Below, piece after piece: positions 34,393 through 44,816 of a stretch of DNA of 48,901 nt. The stretch lies in NCBI GenBank assembly GCA_016178055.1, contig JACOUC010000069.1:1-48901 (forward strand), read 5' to 3'. The notes beneath the pieces are model-generated. The model was not told where the DNA came from. It was given only the letters and a program-made list of their open reading frames with translations, and did not search any database. The translations under genes were made by a program, and so were the position numbers. The stretch is from Chlamydiota bacterium. GTDB lineage: Bacteria > Auribacterota > JACPWU01. How positions within the stretch are numbered: position 1 is the first letter of the stretch; each line of letters begins with the position of its first letter.

Positions 34393-34472
34393 AGTCTACA
34401 GTCTACGGTCCACGGTCTACAGAAATAAATAATCCTCTTAAAACTGTCGACCATCGACTGTCGACTGTGGAC
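34393..34472. repeat. Inverted heptad element, GTCTAC/GTCGAC family
   Basis: Left arm AGTCTAC, AGTCTAC, GGTCCAC, GGTCTAC; central core AGAAATAAAT...CCT.TTAAAAC; right arm CTGTCGA, CCATCGA, CTGTCGA, CTGTGGA. The core is shared with the element at 47022. Confidence 0.9.
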
Positions 34473-34544
34473 AAAAATGCATGGTAAAAACAATGAAACA
34501 GCTACGATCCGGGCTAACCTACATTCTAAATACCGATAACCGTT

Positions 34545-37214
34545 TTATGCATTTTTCAACTGCGCATGAGCTGCCGCAAGCCGTGCAACCGGAACCCGGT
34601 ATGGGGAACAACTGACATAGTCCATCCCCTGGATATGGCAAAATTCAATCGAGGGAGGATTTCCTCCATGCTCTCCGCAAATTCCCACTTTGAGTTTAGG
34701 ATTAACGGAACGACCTTTTTCAATACCAATTTGAATGAGGCGTCCAACCCCTTCCTGATCTAAAATTTGAAAAGGATCATCCTGCAAAATCCCCTTCTCA
34801 AGATAATCCTTGAGAAAGACACCCGCATCATCTCGGCTAAAACCAAATGTCATCTGCGTTAAATCATTTGTTCCAAAGGAAAAAAATTGTGCTTCCGCCG
34901 CAATTTTGTCAGCGGTCAAAGCAGCCCGTGGAATTTCAATCATGGTTCCAAAAAGATATTCCACTTTTATTTTGGCCTTTCCCATAACCTCTTTGGCAAC
35001 TTCTTCTAGGTCAATTTTGAGAACCTTGAGTTCACTCACGTCTCCAATCAAAGGAATCATGACCTCTGGAACCACTTTAATTCCCCGCTTTGCAATCTCA
35101 CAAGCTGCCTCAAAAATGGCCCGGGTTTGCATTTTATAAATTTCAGGAAAACTGATCCCCAGACGACAACCTCGGTGACCTAGCATCGGATTAAATTCTT
35201 TTAGAGAATCCGATTTTGCCCTTAATTGATCGGGAGAAACATTAATTTTTTTAGCTAAAAGTTGAATTTCTTCTTCCGTATGAGGAACGAATTCATGAAG
35301 CGGTGGATCTAAAAGACGAATGGTTACGGGAAGGCCTTCCATTGCCTCAAAAATTCCAACAAAGTCTCCCTTTTGCATGGGCAAAATTTTTTCTAAGGCC
35401 TTTTCACGGCCTCCATGATCCTCCGCCAAAATCATTTCCCGAACCGCATCAATTCGGTCCCCTTCAAAAAACATATGTTCGGTTCGGCAAAGCCCAATGC
35501 CTTCCGCTCCAAATTTTCTTGCAACCTTACAATCATTGGGGGTATCGGCATTGGTTCTCACCTTTAAACGTCGAGTCTCATCAGCCCATTTCATGAGCTC
35601 GCCAAATTCTCCACTTAATTCGGGACTGACCAAATCCACAGTGCCCAAAATGACCTCGCCGGTAGACCCGTTCAGAGTAATTTTATCCCCTTCTTTCAAC
35701 ACCCTCTTTCCTATCGTTAAAGTTCCCTTAACCTCATCAACAACGGTGTCCTGACATCCGGCCACACAGCATTTTCCCATGCCACGTGCAACAACGGCTG
35801 CATGAGAGGTCATTCCTCCTCGTGAGGTTAAAATTCCTTGAGCAACCGCCATGCCTCCAATATCTTCGGGGGAGGTTTCCGCTCGAACAAGAATGACTTT
35901 ATGCCCCTGTTCGTCCCATTCTTCCGCTTTTTGAGCATAAAAAACAATTTGCCCAACCGCAGCACCTGGAGAAGCAGGAAGCCCCTTGGTCAAAACTTGA
36001 TATTTGGCCTTTGGATTAATCGTAGGATGAAGCAACTGATCCAACTGAGCCGGATTTACCCGTAAAATGGCCGTTTTGCGATCAATCAATTTTTCCTTTT
36101 CCATTTCGACGGCAACTCTCACGGCGGCATGAGCTGTTCTCTTCCCTGAACGAGTTTGGAGTAAATAAAGCTTGCCCTCTTGAATCGTAAATTCGATGTC
36201 CTGCATATCCCTGTAATGATTCTCAAGGGTCTTAGAAATCTGCGTGAATTGATCATAGACCGCAGGCATGACTTTCTTCAGTTCTGCCAGAGGAACAGGG
36301 GTGCGAATTCCAGCAACCACATCCTCGCCTTGAGCATTCATCAAAAATTCGCCATAAAGTTTATTTTCACCTGTGGAAGGATTTCGGGTAAAGGCAACTC
36401 CAGTGCCCGAAGTGGGGCCCATGTTTCCAAATACCATGGATTGAACATTAACGGCTGTTCCGAAAAGGCCGCGAATTTCATTGAGCTGTCGGTATTTAAT
36501 CGCACGGGCATTGTTCCAAGATCCAAAAACAGCTCCAATGGACAGCCACAATTGCTCGATGGGCGATTCAGGAAAATCAATCCCTTTAGCCTCACGTACA
36601 ATTCTTTTGTATCGGATGACCAATTCGTTAAGATCAATCGCGTCCAGTTCATTGTCAAAATGGACTCCCTTTTTCTCACGAGCTTGAGTCAACGCCTCTT
36701 CAAAAAGGTGACGCTCCACCTCTAACACCACATCCCCAAACATTTGAATAAATCGGCGATAGGAATCCCAGGCAAATCGTTCATTCCCCGTCTTGGTCGC
36801 AAGACCATTCACAGACTGGAAATTAAGCCCTAAATTCAAAATTGTATCCATCATTCCTGGCATTGAAACCGCTGCACCTGAACGGACCGAAACGAGAAGA
36901 GGATCAACAGGATCCCCTAATTTTTTCCCCATCAGGTTTTCCAATTGATGAAGAGACTTTTCGACTTCTTTTCTCAAACCTTCTGGAAACTGACGTGATT
37001 TTTCATAATAGGCCTGACAGGCTTGAGTTGAAATCGTAAATCCAGGAGGAACCGGAATGGTCAGGTTAGTCATTTCGGCGAGGTTAGCGCCCTTGCCCCC
37101 TAAAACTTCCTTCATTTTTGAATTACCTTCGGCTTTTCCTCCTCCGAAGAAATAGACAAATTTTGTTGTTGCTGACTTTGTTTCCTTCGATAAGACTTGA
37201 TCTGTTTTCTGCAT
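34545..37214 (-). CDS. ppdK: Pyruvate, phosphate dikinase
   Basis: Interconverts pyruvate + ATP + Pi and phosphoenolpyruvate + AMP + PPi. Nucleotide-binding N-terminus (YFFGGGKAEGN, KEVLGGKGANLAEM), the phosphohistidine motif GGMTSHAAVVARGMGKCCV, and a PEP/pyruvate barrel ending in GICGEHGGNPPSIEFC. 889 residues is full length. AAAGGAGGAG lies nine bases before the ATG. Suggests PPi-linked glycolysis or gluconeogenesis. Strong antisense frames over this gene are codon-bias shadows. Confidence 0.95.
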   Translation of the reverse strand: MQKTDQVLSKETKSATTKFVYFFGGGKAEGNSKMKEVLGGKGANLAEMTNLTIPVPPGFTISTQACQAYYEKSRQFPEGLRKEVEKSLHQLENLMGKKLGDPVDPLLVSVRSGAAVSMPGMMDTILNLGLNFQSVNGLATKTGNERFAWDSYRRFIQMFGDVVLEVERHLFEEALTQAREKKGVHFDNELDAIDLNELVIRYKRIVREAKGIDFPESPIEQLWLSIGAVFGSWNNARAIKYRQLNEIRGLFGTAVNVQSMVFGNMGPTSGTGVAFTRNPSTGENKLYGEFLMNAQGEDVVAGIRTPVPLAELKKVMPAVYDQFTQISKTLENHYRDMQDIEFTIQEGKLYLLQTRSGKRTAHAAVRVAVEMEKEKLIDRKTAILRVNPAQLDQLLHPTINPKAKYQVLTKGLPASPGAAVGQIVFYAQKAEEWDEQGHKVILVRAETSPEDIGGMAVAQGILTSRGGMTSHAAVVARGMGKCCVAGCQDTVVDEVKGTLTIGKRVLKEGDKITLNGSTGEVILGTVDLVSPELSGEFGELMKWADETRRLKVRTNADTPNDCKVARKFGAEGIGLCRTEHMFFEGDRIDAVREMILAEDHGGREKALEKILPMQKGDFVGIFEAMEGLPVTIRLLDPPLHEFVPHTEEEIQLLAKKINVSPDQLRAKSDSLKEFNPMLGHRGCRLGISFPEIYKMQTRAIFEAACEIAKRGIKVVPEVMIPLIGDVSELKVLKIDLEEVAKEVMGKAKIKVEYLFGTMIEIPRAALTADKIAAEAQFFSFGTNDLTQMTFGFSRDDAGVFLKDYLEKGILQDDPFQILDQEGVGRLIQIGIEKGRSVNPKLKVGICGEHGGNPPSIEFCHIQGMDYVSCSPYRVPVARLAAAHAQLKNA

Positions 37215-37455
37215 AACGCGCTAACTCCTCCTTTTAATTCTTAGAAATAAAATCTGTTAATATTATCTAGACCTCCTGATGAAGCTGTTCCTTAAAAAGC
37301 ATATTTTCTCTTAGCCAACTATTCATAAGACTCAATAGAGTTTTGTCTTCCATCTCTTCCTGTATATGTTAAACGGCCCCTCAACTCAATCAGGAGGGGT
37401 TCCTTCAGGAAATCTAACTTCCCATCCACCCCCATTTCCCTAAGGACTCGGTTCT
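37215..37455. other. Gene-free stretch upstream of ppdK
   Basis: Holds the ppdK leader, a TAATAT box on the minus strand at about 37256-37261, and a short hairpin (CCCCTC...GAGGGG near 37375-37397) lacking a T run. No coding frame recognised. Confidence 0.45.
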
Positions 37456-37850
37456 ATTCAATTTTCAAAGAACCATAACCTTGCTGTGAAAGCTGCTTAA
37501 AAAGTTCTCGAAATTTTTCGTGCAGATAAGGAGGGACATTTTCAAGATCCAATTTTTCATTGGAAATAACCTTTTTTACTCCTAACTGCACTCATCTTTC
37601 CACTGCCCTCATTCTGATATCCCTGTCCTTATCCCCAATTCAATACAACCCCTCTGCCGCAGTAACCATTGTCCATTTCAAATCACTTCTTAGGCGTGCG
37701 CTTAAAGCCTCTCATGCTCAAGGATCAGCAATTCTCATTAAGCAATACGTTGCCCAACTTCTTACCCATAAATCTTCTAAATAAGATGACTCGATTAGTA
37801 AGGGTAAAGCTTCTCCCTTATACTTTATAATGTCTTTTTCGGCTTTCTCA
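37456..37850 (-). pseudogene. HEAT-repeat-like pseudogene with several in-frame TGA codons
   Basis: The minus-strand frame reads ALPLLIESSYLEDLWVRSWATYCLMRIADP, then continues past TGA codons through DLKWTMVTAAEGLY, IGDKDRDIRMRAVER and VKKVISNEKLDLENVPPYLHEKF to a TAG at 37456. The helical pairs look like HEAT/armadillo-type repeats. Four stops interrupt it, all TGA, at least two of them where Trp would fit. TGA is a normal stop in intact genes here (lptD, radA, mlaD), so recoding is not supported. Could be a dead immunity-type gene next to the RHS remnant. Confidence 0.5.
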
Positions 37851-37866
37851 CTTGCACACTGAAAAT

Positions 37867-37966
37867 GAGGAAGTTGGCACAGCCGATGGAGTCGGTTTCG
37901 AGGAATCTTCCCAAAGTGGGATCGCAATAACGGGCTCTAAACTCGAAAAATTTATTCGGTTTTCAA
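37867..37966 (-). pseudogene. RHS-repeat core remnant
   Basis: A short minus-strand frame encodes FFEFRARYCDPTLGRFL followed by ETDSIG, the signature that closes the RHS/YD-repeat shell just before the variable toxin tip. Nothing else of an RHS gene is present. It is a leftover of a polymorphic-toxin type gene, in a frame different from the HEAT-like sequence that follows it. Confidence 0.65.
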
Positions 37967-37990
37967 AGAGCAAACTGTCATAAAATTTAT

Positions 37991-38025
37991 GACGTATATT
38001 TAGTAAATCAGTGAACGTCCCCTAT
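37991..38025. repeat. Direct repeat, left copy (GTATATTTAGTAAATCA...GAACGTCCCCTAT)
   Basis: Matches 38383-38425 in the same orientation except for an 8-base duplication (ATAAATCA) in the right copy. The pair brackets a 94-codon frame. Confidence 0.85.
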
Positions 38026-38095
38026 AAAAAAAGTTAAAAACCAAAAGTGAAAGATAAAAATACCACTTTGTTAAAATTTAAGCACCTAAAATTTT

Positions 38096-38380
38096 TTACT
38101 TGGAAATACGGAAATACGCCAGAATTATAAAAGATTGAATGTAAAAACCCGTCATACCATCCGTTGATGATATAAAACGTGAGACATCGATTAACGCTTT
38201 ATCTCTGACTCTTAGCTCTCCTCTGCTAAGTTGTGTCCCAAGATTAGCCATCCATTCTTGACCTTGCGCCTTCGTGATAGGTTCATCGCAACCAAGTACC
38301 GCTCTTTTATCTAGCCCACCGTCTTGCGCTTGAAGCTCTACATACATAATTAAGATAGCTTCTTTTATTCTGCATCTCAC
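38096..38380 (-). CDS. Hypothetical frame of 94 codons between direct repeats
   Basis: GTG start without a ribosome binding site; an internal ATG (MYVELQAQDGG) is also possible. No recognised domain: the C-terminal third is hydrophobic (GFYIQSFIILAYF). Its flanking repeats suggest a moved or degraded segment. Treat as doubtful. Confidence 0.3.
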   Translation of the reverse strand: MRCRIKEAILIMYVELQAQDGGLDKRAVLGCDEPITKAQGQEWMANLGTQLSRGELRVRDKALIDVSRFISSTDGMTGFYIQSFIILAYFRISK

Positions 38381-38382
38381 TT

Positions 38383-39525
<1,143 letters not shown>

Positions 39526-39530
39526 TTATA

Positions 39531-39646
39531 TCAAAATTTAAAAATCAAAATGACAGACCAAAATCCAAAATTTTAGAAAGCTTTTGGTTTTTAGTTATTT
39601 GAATTTTAATTTGTCATTTTGATTTTTGCGTTTTGATTTTTGATTT
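39531..39646. repeat. Inverted heptad element, AAAATCAAAATGACA family
   Basis: Occupies the queA-tgt gap, with left arm AAAATCAAAATGACAG, spacer, right arm TTTGTCATTTTGATTTTTG. Its right end runs into the queA stop codon. Confidence 0.85.
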
Positions 39647-40718
39647 AAATAAGAATCAACATTGCATCTCCATAGCTATAAAACCGATATTGATTTTGAA
39701 TCGCTTCCTGATAAAGAGACAATCGTTTTTGTCGACCGATCAGAGCTGAGACTAACATCAAAAGAGAAGATTTAGGAAGATGAAAATTGGTCAAAAGATT
39801 TTTGACAATTTTAAATTGATAAGGAGGGTAAATAAAAAGATCCGTTACCCCATTTCCAGATCGAATTTTCCCGTCTAATCCTACTGAGGATTCCAAACAC
39901 CGAGCCGTGGTTGTTCCAACCACTAAAATCCTTCTTTTTTGGGAAACAGCCTGATTGATTTGAAACGCACTCACTTGGGAAATTTCATATTTTTCACAGT
40001 GAAGTTTCCCTTTTTGAAGCGTTTCCTCTTTCAAGGGTTGAAAAGTCCCCAGACCTACATGATGCGTCACCTTCACAAAATGAATGCCTCGATGACTCAT
40101 CTCGTCCATTAATGATGGACTAAAATGAAGTCCCGCCGTAGGAGCCGCCACAGAGCCCCAACTCTTTGAAAAGACAGTCTGATAACGTTCTTTGTCTTCT
40201 TTTAGAATTAAGTCGGGATCTCGATGAATGTAAGGCGGAAGCGGGGGTTCCCCATATTTTTCAAGAAAAGATAAGGTTTCTATAGAGGAACTTATTTTAA
40301 GTGTTATCGTTCCATCCTCATTTTTTGAAAAAACCTGTCCGACCACTTCCCCTGATCCAAAAATAATTTCACTTGCGACAGGATTCTTTCCTCTCAAAAG
40401 CCCCTTCCATCCATCCGAGGTCTCTTCAAGCCAGAGAAATTCAACCAGCCTCCCCGTCTTAACTTTTTTTCCCCAAATTCTTGCTGGAATCACCCTGGAA
40501 TCATTGATCACAACGGTATCGCCTGGTTCCAGAATATGGACAAGATCTTTAAAAGACCGATGCTGAATTTGGTTTGTTGCAGGATTAAATTGAAGTAGAC
40601 GTGACATTTCCCGCATCGAACTTGGTCGTTGAGCAATCAGGGATGAAGGTAAATCATAATCATAGTCATTGAGATTCAAAACAGGTGATTGGTGATCGGG
40701 CATCGGTGATCGTATCAT
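39645..40718 (-). CDS. queA: S-adenosylmethionine:tRNA ribosyltransferase-isomerase
   Basis: Adds the epoxyqueuosine cyclopentane ring from AdoMet to preQ1-tRNA. Motifs: YDYDLPSSLIAQRP at the start, VINDSRVIPARIWG, and GSVAAPTAGLHFSPSLMDE. 357 residues. The ATG at 40718 follows the spoIID stop by six bases; the first ten or so residues are encoded by a heptad array, and translation might start at a later codon. Confidence 0.95.
   Translation of the reverse strand: MIRSPMPDHQSPVLNLNDYDYDLPSSLIAQRPSSMREMSRLLQFNPATNQIQHRSFKDLVHILEPGDTVVINDSRVIPARIWGKKVKTGRLVEFLWLEETSDGWKGLLRGKNPVASEIIFGSGEVVGQVFSKNEDGTITLKISSSIETLSFLEKYGEPPLPPYIHRDPDLILKEDKERYQTVFSKSWGSVAAPTAGLHFSPSLMDEMSHRGIHFVKVTHHVGLGTFQPLKEETLQKGKLHCEKYEISQVSAFQINQAVSQKRRILVVGTTTARCLESSVGLDGKIRSGNGVTDLFIYPPYQFKIVKNLLTNFHLPKSSLLMLVSALIGRQKRLSLYQEAIQNQYRFYSYGDAMLILI
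40684..40712. repeat. Heptad array, GGTGATC family, in the 5' end of queA
   Basis: Four units (GGTGATT, GGTGATC, GGGCATC, GGTGATC). It encodes nonconserved N-terminal residues such as DHQSP in QueA. Confidence 0.75.
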
Positions 40719-40724
40719 CCTCTG

Positions 40725-41846
40725 TTATCTAAGTCGAACACACTTTGCTTTCGGATAGTAATAGCCTAAAATTTCTTGAAAAGAAGATCCCTTTTCAGCC
40801 AAGGCAATGGCCCCATACTGGCAAAGACCTACGCCATGCCCCCATCCTTTCCCCGAAAATTCCATCTGGTCCTCACTGATCTTTAGCCAGAATATCGTGC
40901 TCTTAAGACGGGTATGCCCTAAATATTTTCTAAGCTCACGGGCAGGAATCGACTGATTTGCCACTTCAATAGACTCAATCCTCTTCGTTTCTAAATCGCG
41001 ATGAAGAATCGCTGAAAAGGTTTCAGGAATGGGAAAATGATGCGATAATAATATTTGCCTAAATTCTGAGCAGGTTATTTTAAACTTCCATTCGACGCCC
41101 GGCTTTTCTTGACAGGGCTTACAACTTCGAGCTGGCGGAATTTTTTCACTGATATCAGGCCAGACTTCTTTAGCTTTTACCGTATATCCCCCGCAGCAAT
41201 GATGAAAAAAAGAAGTAAATATTTTCCCTCGATAAACCAGAACCGTTCCCATCGTTTCTTGAATAGCCTGGTCTGTAAGTGCACTTTCACCTTTGATTCC
41301 TTGATAGGCTTGTGAAGAAGAGGGGCGATCCAAATCAAAGGGCTGTTTCGCATTCTTCAACTGATGAGCATAAGCAAAAGTCCTTGCGGCAATGGCTTGA
41401 GCCATCAGGGATTCTAAAGGAGCCCCTCGAGGCATTTCGGATCCTACGACTCCCCTTAAATAGCTTTCTAGAGGAAGTTGATTAATCACTAAAAATCCTC
41501 TTTTTTCATCAAGCACCCCTAAAATTTTTCCACGATAATCTTTGCCCTGAACTTTGAGAATTTCCGTTTCTGACGTCAAAACGATCACCTTTTGTTTGAG
41601 CACTTGACCATTCACATCTATCCCCTCAGCCTTTCGCGTCAGATGAACAAGCCCTAAGGATTGGAATAAATGCCTGCCCTCGTCATCCTCCACATCCAAC
41701 TTTTCCCCAGAAATAGAAAGATCCGCAATCCCTTGATGAATCAAGACCCGAATATCCCTTTCAATCTCACGCGGTCTTTTACTCATTCCTAAAGAGAAAA
41801 AGAGGAGAAGAAAAGAAGCTGATAAAACCCACCCTTTTTTCATCAT
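40725..41846 (-). CDS. SpoIID/LytB domain protein (lytic transglycosylase-type)
   Basis: Peptidoglycan-active SpoIID family. Signal peptide (KKGWVLSASFLLLFFSLGMS), then the SpoIID region with LPLESYLRGVVGSEMP, AQAIAARTFAYAH and the C-terminal GWGHGVGLCQYGAIALAEKG. About 373 residues from the ATG at 41846, with AAGGA upstream; the earlier start adds a non-signal stretch. In non-sporulating diderms such proteins remodel stem-peptide-free glycan strands. Six bases from queA, so cotranscribed. Confidence 0.9.
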   Translation of the reverse strand: MMKKGWVLSASFLLLFFSLGMSKRPREIERDIRVLIHQGIADLSISGEKLDVEDDEGRHLFQSLGLVHLTRKAEGIDVNGQVLKQKVIVLTSETEILKVQGKDYRGKILGVLDEKRGFLVINQLPLESYLRGVVGSEMPRGAPLESLMAQAIAARTFAYAHQLKNAKQPFDLDRPSSSQAYQGIKGESALTDQAIQETMGTVLVYRGKIFTSFFHHCCGGYTVKAKEVWPDISEKIPPARSCKPCQEKPGVEWKFKITCSEFRQILLSHHFPIPETFSAILHRDLETKRIESIEVANQSIPARELRKYLGHTRLKSTIFWLKISEDQMEFSGKGWGHGVGLCQYGAIALAEKGSSFQEILGYYYPKAKCVRLR

Positions 41847-41929
41847 AAAATCCTTGACTCCGATCCTGCAGACCCGATAGTGTAAAAGATATGAGCACAT
41901 AAGGTGCTCACTTTTATTATGCCATCAAC

Positions 41930-41951
41930 CCTTACTCCTTACTACCTAACC
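41930..41951. repeat. Short heptad array, CTTACTA family
   Basis: CTTACTC and CTTACTA units with a decayed third unit, upstream of the spoIID-queA-tgt genes. Confidence 0.5.
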
Positions 41952-41980
41952 TGGACAAGCCAGAACCCAATAAACCCATA

Positions 41981-42034
41981 GAAATCAAAAATTAAAAATC
42001 AAAGATCAAAATGACAATGCAAATATCAAAAATG
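41981..42034. repeat. Half element, AAAATCAAAATGACA family
   Basis: One arm (GAAATCA, AAAATTA, AAAATCA, AAGATCA, AAATGAC type units) with no matching right arm. Downstream of livF. Confidence 0.65.
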
Positions 42035-42090
42035 ATACCCATGCCCTTGTTCCTTGAATGAATACCCAAGGAGCTGGCCCGCATTTCTCA

Positions 42091-42813
42091 TCAGATTTCG
42101 TGAATGAAAAACTTTTGAGAAGGTACATTTTTAACTCTTAAATCATGGGCTTGTCCTTGAAGAGCGATTTTTCCTGTTTCTAAAACATAAGCTCGATGGG
42201 CTAATTTCAAAGCCATATGGGCATTTTGTTCAACCAAAAGGATCGTCATCCCTTCCTGATTAATGGTTTGAATGGCTTCAAAAATTGATTTTACTAAAAG
42301 AGGCGCTAAACCCAACGAAGGCTCGTCCATTAAAAGTAATTTAGGACAAGTCATAAGGGCTCTGGCAATCGCCAACATCTGTTGTTCTCCCCCACTCAAG
42401 GTTCCAGCATTTTGACGTAGCCGTTCCTTCAACCTAGGAAAAAGTTTAAAAATCTTTTCGGAGTCTTCTTCAATCCCTTGAGCATCTTTTCTCAAGTAAG
42501 CTCCTAAATCTAAATTTTCTTTTACAGATAAATTCGGAAAAATCTGTCTACCTTCAGGAACATGAGAAATCCCAAGCTGAACAATTTGATGAGACTTGAG
42601 GCGATTCAAATCAAGTTCTTTCCCCTCCCTCGCATAAAGGATAGAACCAGAAACAACATCCATCAACCTAGAAATAGCTCTTAAAAGAGTGCTTTTACCC
42701 GCCCCATTTGCCCCAATCAAAGTGACAATCTCTCCTTCCTTGACTTCCAGAGAGACCCCCTGAAGGGCCTTGATGGCACCATATGAGACTTCAAGATTTT
42801 GAATTTTTAGCAT
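42091..42813 (-). CDS. livF: Branched-chain amino acid ABC transporter ATPase LivF
   Basis: 240 residues. Walker A GANGAGKSTLL, signature LSGGEQQMLAIARAL, Walker B LLLMDEPSLGLAP (the SLGLAP ending is typical of LivF). Energises uptake of leucine, isoleucine and valine or related amides. Last gene of the liv operon. Confidence 0.93.
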   Translation of the reverse strand: MLKIQNLEVSYGAIKALQGVSLEVKEGEIVTLIGANGAGKSTLLRAISRLMDVVSGSILYAREGKELDLNRLKSHQIVQLGISHVPEGRQIFPNLSVKENLDLGAYLRKDAQGIEEDSEKIFKLFPRLKERLRQNAGTLSGGEQQMLAIARALMTCPKLLLMDEPSLGLAPLLVKSIFEAIQTINQEGMTILLVEQNAHMALKLAHRAYVLETGKIALQGQAHDLRVKNVPSQKFFIHEI

Positions 42814-42823
42814 GAATATTCTC

Positions 42824-42886
42824 TTCTTACTTTTTACTTCTTTTCCGCTTTCTACTTACTCCTTACTTTCTACTACTTACTGCTTT
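42824..42886. repeat. Heptad array, CTTACTT/CTTACTA family
   Basis: About eight units (CTTACTT, TTTACTT, CTTTCTA, CTTACTC, CTTACTG and similar) between livG and livF; one unit has 8 bases. Confidence 0.8.
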
Positions 42887-42889
42887 AAA

Positions 42890-43648
42890 TTATCCTCCCA
42901 AATATGCTTCTATCACCTTTGAATTTTTCTGAACTTCTTTAGGATTTCCCTGGGCAATGATTTCGCCATGATCCATGACCACAACTCTTTCAGAAATCTC
43001 CATCACCATCTTCATATCATGCTCAATGAGAAGAATACTCATCTTTTGTTTTTGATGTAATTGATGAATAAACTTCATGAGATCATCCTTCTCCGTTGGA
43101 TTCATACCCGCAGCAGGTTCATCCAAAAGAAGAAGTTGGGGACGCGTCGCTAAAGCTCTTGCTATCTCGAGTCTGCGCTGTTTTCCATAAGGAAGATTTT
43201 TGGCGAGCTCATTCTTTTCAGATGAAAGGCCGACAAAATCTAAAATTTCACTGGCCTTTTCTAGTGTCTGCCGTTCTTCTTCGTAAAAAGCAACCGTACG
43301 AAAAATAGACCTCCACAAACCACGATTCAAATAAATGGTGTGGGCGACACGTACATTGTCTAAAGCACTCATCGATCCAAAAAGGCGAATATTCTGAAAA
43401 GTTCGAGCAATGCCTTTACGACAAATTTTAGAGGGTCTTAAATGGCTAAGCGATTCTTGATTTAAAAGGATCGTGCCTATTTGAGGAGAATAAATTCCGG
43501 TCACAAGGTTAAATATCGTTGTCTTTCCTGCCCCATTAGGACCAATTAAGCTGACCAATTCTCCTTTTTTGAGTTCTAGGTCAAAATGGGAAACGGCCTT
43601 TAAACCCCCGAAAAACAATGTGCAATTTTTAAGTTCTAGTAGGGACAT
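42890..43648 (-). CDS. livG: Branched-chain amino acid ABC transporter ATPase LivG
   Basis: Walker A GPNGAGKTTIFNLVTG, then IARTFQNIRLFGSMSALDNV (LivG-type Q-loop), the variant signature LPYGKQRRLEIARALA, and Walker B LLLLDEPAAGMNP. Start 43648 (MSLLELKNC) is chosen because the family begins here; 252 residues. The longer frame runs into a repeat. Confidence 0.93.
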   Translation of the reverse strand: MSLLELKNCTLFFGGLKAVSHFDLELKKGELVSLIGPNGAGKTTIFNLVTGIYSPQIGTILLNQESLSHLRPSKICRKGIARTFQNIRLFGSMSALDNVRVAHTIYLNRGLWRSIFRTVAFYEEERQTLEKASEILDFVGLSSEKNELAKNLPYGKQRRLEIARALATRPQLLLLDEPAAGMNPTEKDDLMKFIHQLHQKQKMSILLIEHDMKMVMEISERVVVMDHGEIIAQGNPKEVQKNSKVIEAYLGG

Positions 43649-43702
43649 GTTTCTATACTTCTTGTTTGTATTCAGATTATAATTTACCGTCATCTTCATT
43701 TC

Positions 43703-43814
43703 TAATTCAAAATCCAAAAATCAAAATGCAAAATGACAGATTAAAATTCAAAATTTCTGATGCTATTGCAAGGGAGACATTTTAAGTTTTACATTGTCAT
43801 TTTGATTTTTGATA
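43703..43814. repeat. Inverted heptad element, AAAATCAAAATGACA family
   Basis: Fills the livM-livG gap. Its right arm encodes the last residues of LivM (KIKMTM) and contains the livM stop codon. Confidence 0.85.
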
Positions 43815-44760
43815 TTCTTGAGTTTCCAAAAACTCCTGATCTTCCCAGCATCAGTAAAATAAGAATAAGAGAATAAAGTACCATTCTAAACTCGCTAAAG
43901 AATCTTAAGAGCTCCGGTAAAATAGTTAAAACAATGGCCGCAATCACCGTTCCCGTAATACTTGACATCCCTCCTAAAACAACCATGACTACAATTTCAA
44001 TAGACCTCATAAAGGTAAAAGAATTGGTATGAAGATAACCCACTTGATGGGCGAAAAGACAGCCGGCAATACCCGCAAAAAAAGATCCAATCACAAAGGC
44101 CCCAACCTTGTATTTTGTGGTGTTAATCCCAATCGATTCCGCAGCTATCTCGTCTTCTCTTATCGCTGAGAAGGCCCTGCCTTTGGTCGAATGAATGAGA
44201 TTGCAAATCACAAGAAGGGTGATATAGGTTAAAAGCCCTAACCAAAAGAAATGGGTATATTCAGGAATATCGGTAAAGCCACGGGCTCCCCCCACAGCAT
44301 CGGTATTCAAAATAAGAACGCGAATAATTTCTCCAAACCCTAATGTAGCAATGGCCAAATAATCACCCCGAAGACGTAAGATGGGTAATCCCACCAGAAG
44401 CCCTGCACTCGCAGCTGTTATCCCCGCCAAAGTCAGAGCAAGGGCAAACAAAATGCCTTTCGCAATCCCATCGGGTAGTCCAACTGATGTTGTAAGAAAA
44501 TGAATGAACCAAGGCCCCATATAATAGGTGAGTGAGGCAGAAACATAGGCTCCTATAGCCATAAACCCTGCATGCCCGATTGAGAATTGACCGGTCTGCC
44601 CATTAATTAAATTAAGACTGACCGCTAAAATAATATTGATTCCAATGTAAATCAGGATTTGAAAGTAGTAGGCATTGAGATGAAGTGTGAGAACACGCTG
44701 CAGAATAAGAAGAGTGATTACGATCAAACCATTTAAAAGCCACATCCTCAAACATCTCAT
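43789..44760 (-). CDS. livM: Branched-chain amino acid ABC transporter permease LivM
   Basis: About eight to ten membrane helices. Family signatures LNLINGQTGQFSIGHAGFMAIGAY and LRLRGDYLAIATLGFGEI are present. Start ATG 44760 avoids the TTG frame in a repeat; ATG 44745 is also possible. The C-terminal KIKMTM is encoded by a repeat element, so the native end was probably altered. Confidence 0.92.
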   Translation of the reverse strand: MRCLRMWLLNGLIVITLLILQRVLTLHLNAYYFQILIYIGINIILAVSLNLINGQTGQFSIGHAGFMAIGAYVSASLTYYMGPWFIHFLTTSVGLPDGIAKGILFALALTLAGITAASAGLLVGLPILRLRGDYLAIATLGFGEIIRVLILNTDAVGGARGFTDIPEYTHFFWLGLLTYITLLVICNLIHSTKGRAFSAIREDEIAAESIGINTTKYKVGAFVIGSFFAGIAGCLFAHQVGYLHTNSFTFMRSIEIVVMVVLGGMSSITGTVIAAIVLTILPELLRFFSEFRMVLYSLILILLMLGRSGVFGNSRISKIKMTM

Positions 44761-44783
44761 CTCGTCATTAACTCCGATATCAT

Positions 44784-44816
44784 TTTTAATTCTCAATTCT
44801 CAATTTTTAATTGTTT
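44784..44816. repeat. Heptad array, TTCTCAA family
   Basis: Units TTTTTAA, TTCTCAA, TTCTCAA, TTTTTAA, TTGTTTT lie between livH and livM. Confidence 0.7.

Noticed and set aside
36180-36725. Long plus-strand frame (181 codons) opposite ppdK
   Set aside because: Lies wholly antisense to a clear, full-length PPDK with intact motifs; the translation has no family features and other antisense frames of similar length occur over the same gene.
37375-37397. Hairpin CCCCTC...GAGGGG as a terminator
   Set aside because: Stem is only six pairs with a long loop and no T run on either strand; no intact gene ends there.
37456-37850. TGA read as tryptophan
   Set aside because: Only the pseudogene frame needs it. 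lptD, radA and mlaD end at TGA, and Trp is encoded by TGG in intact genes.
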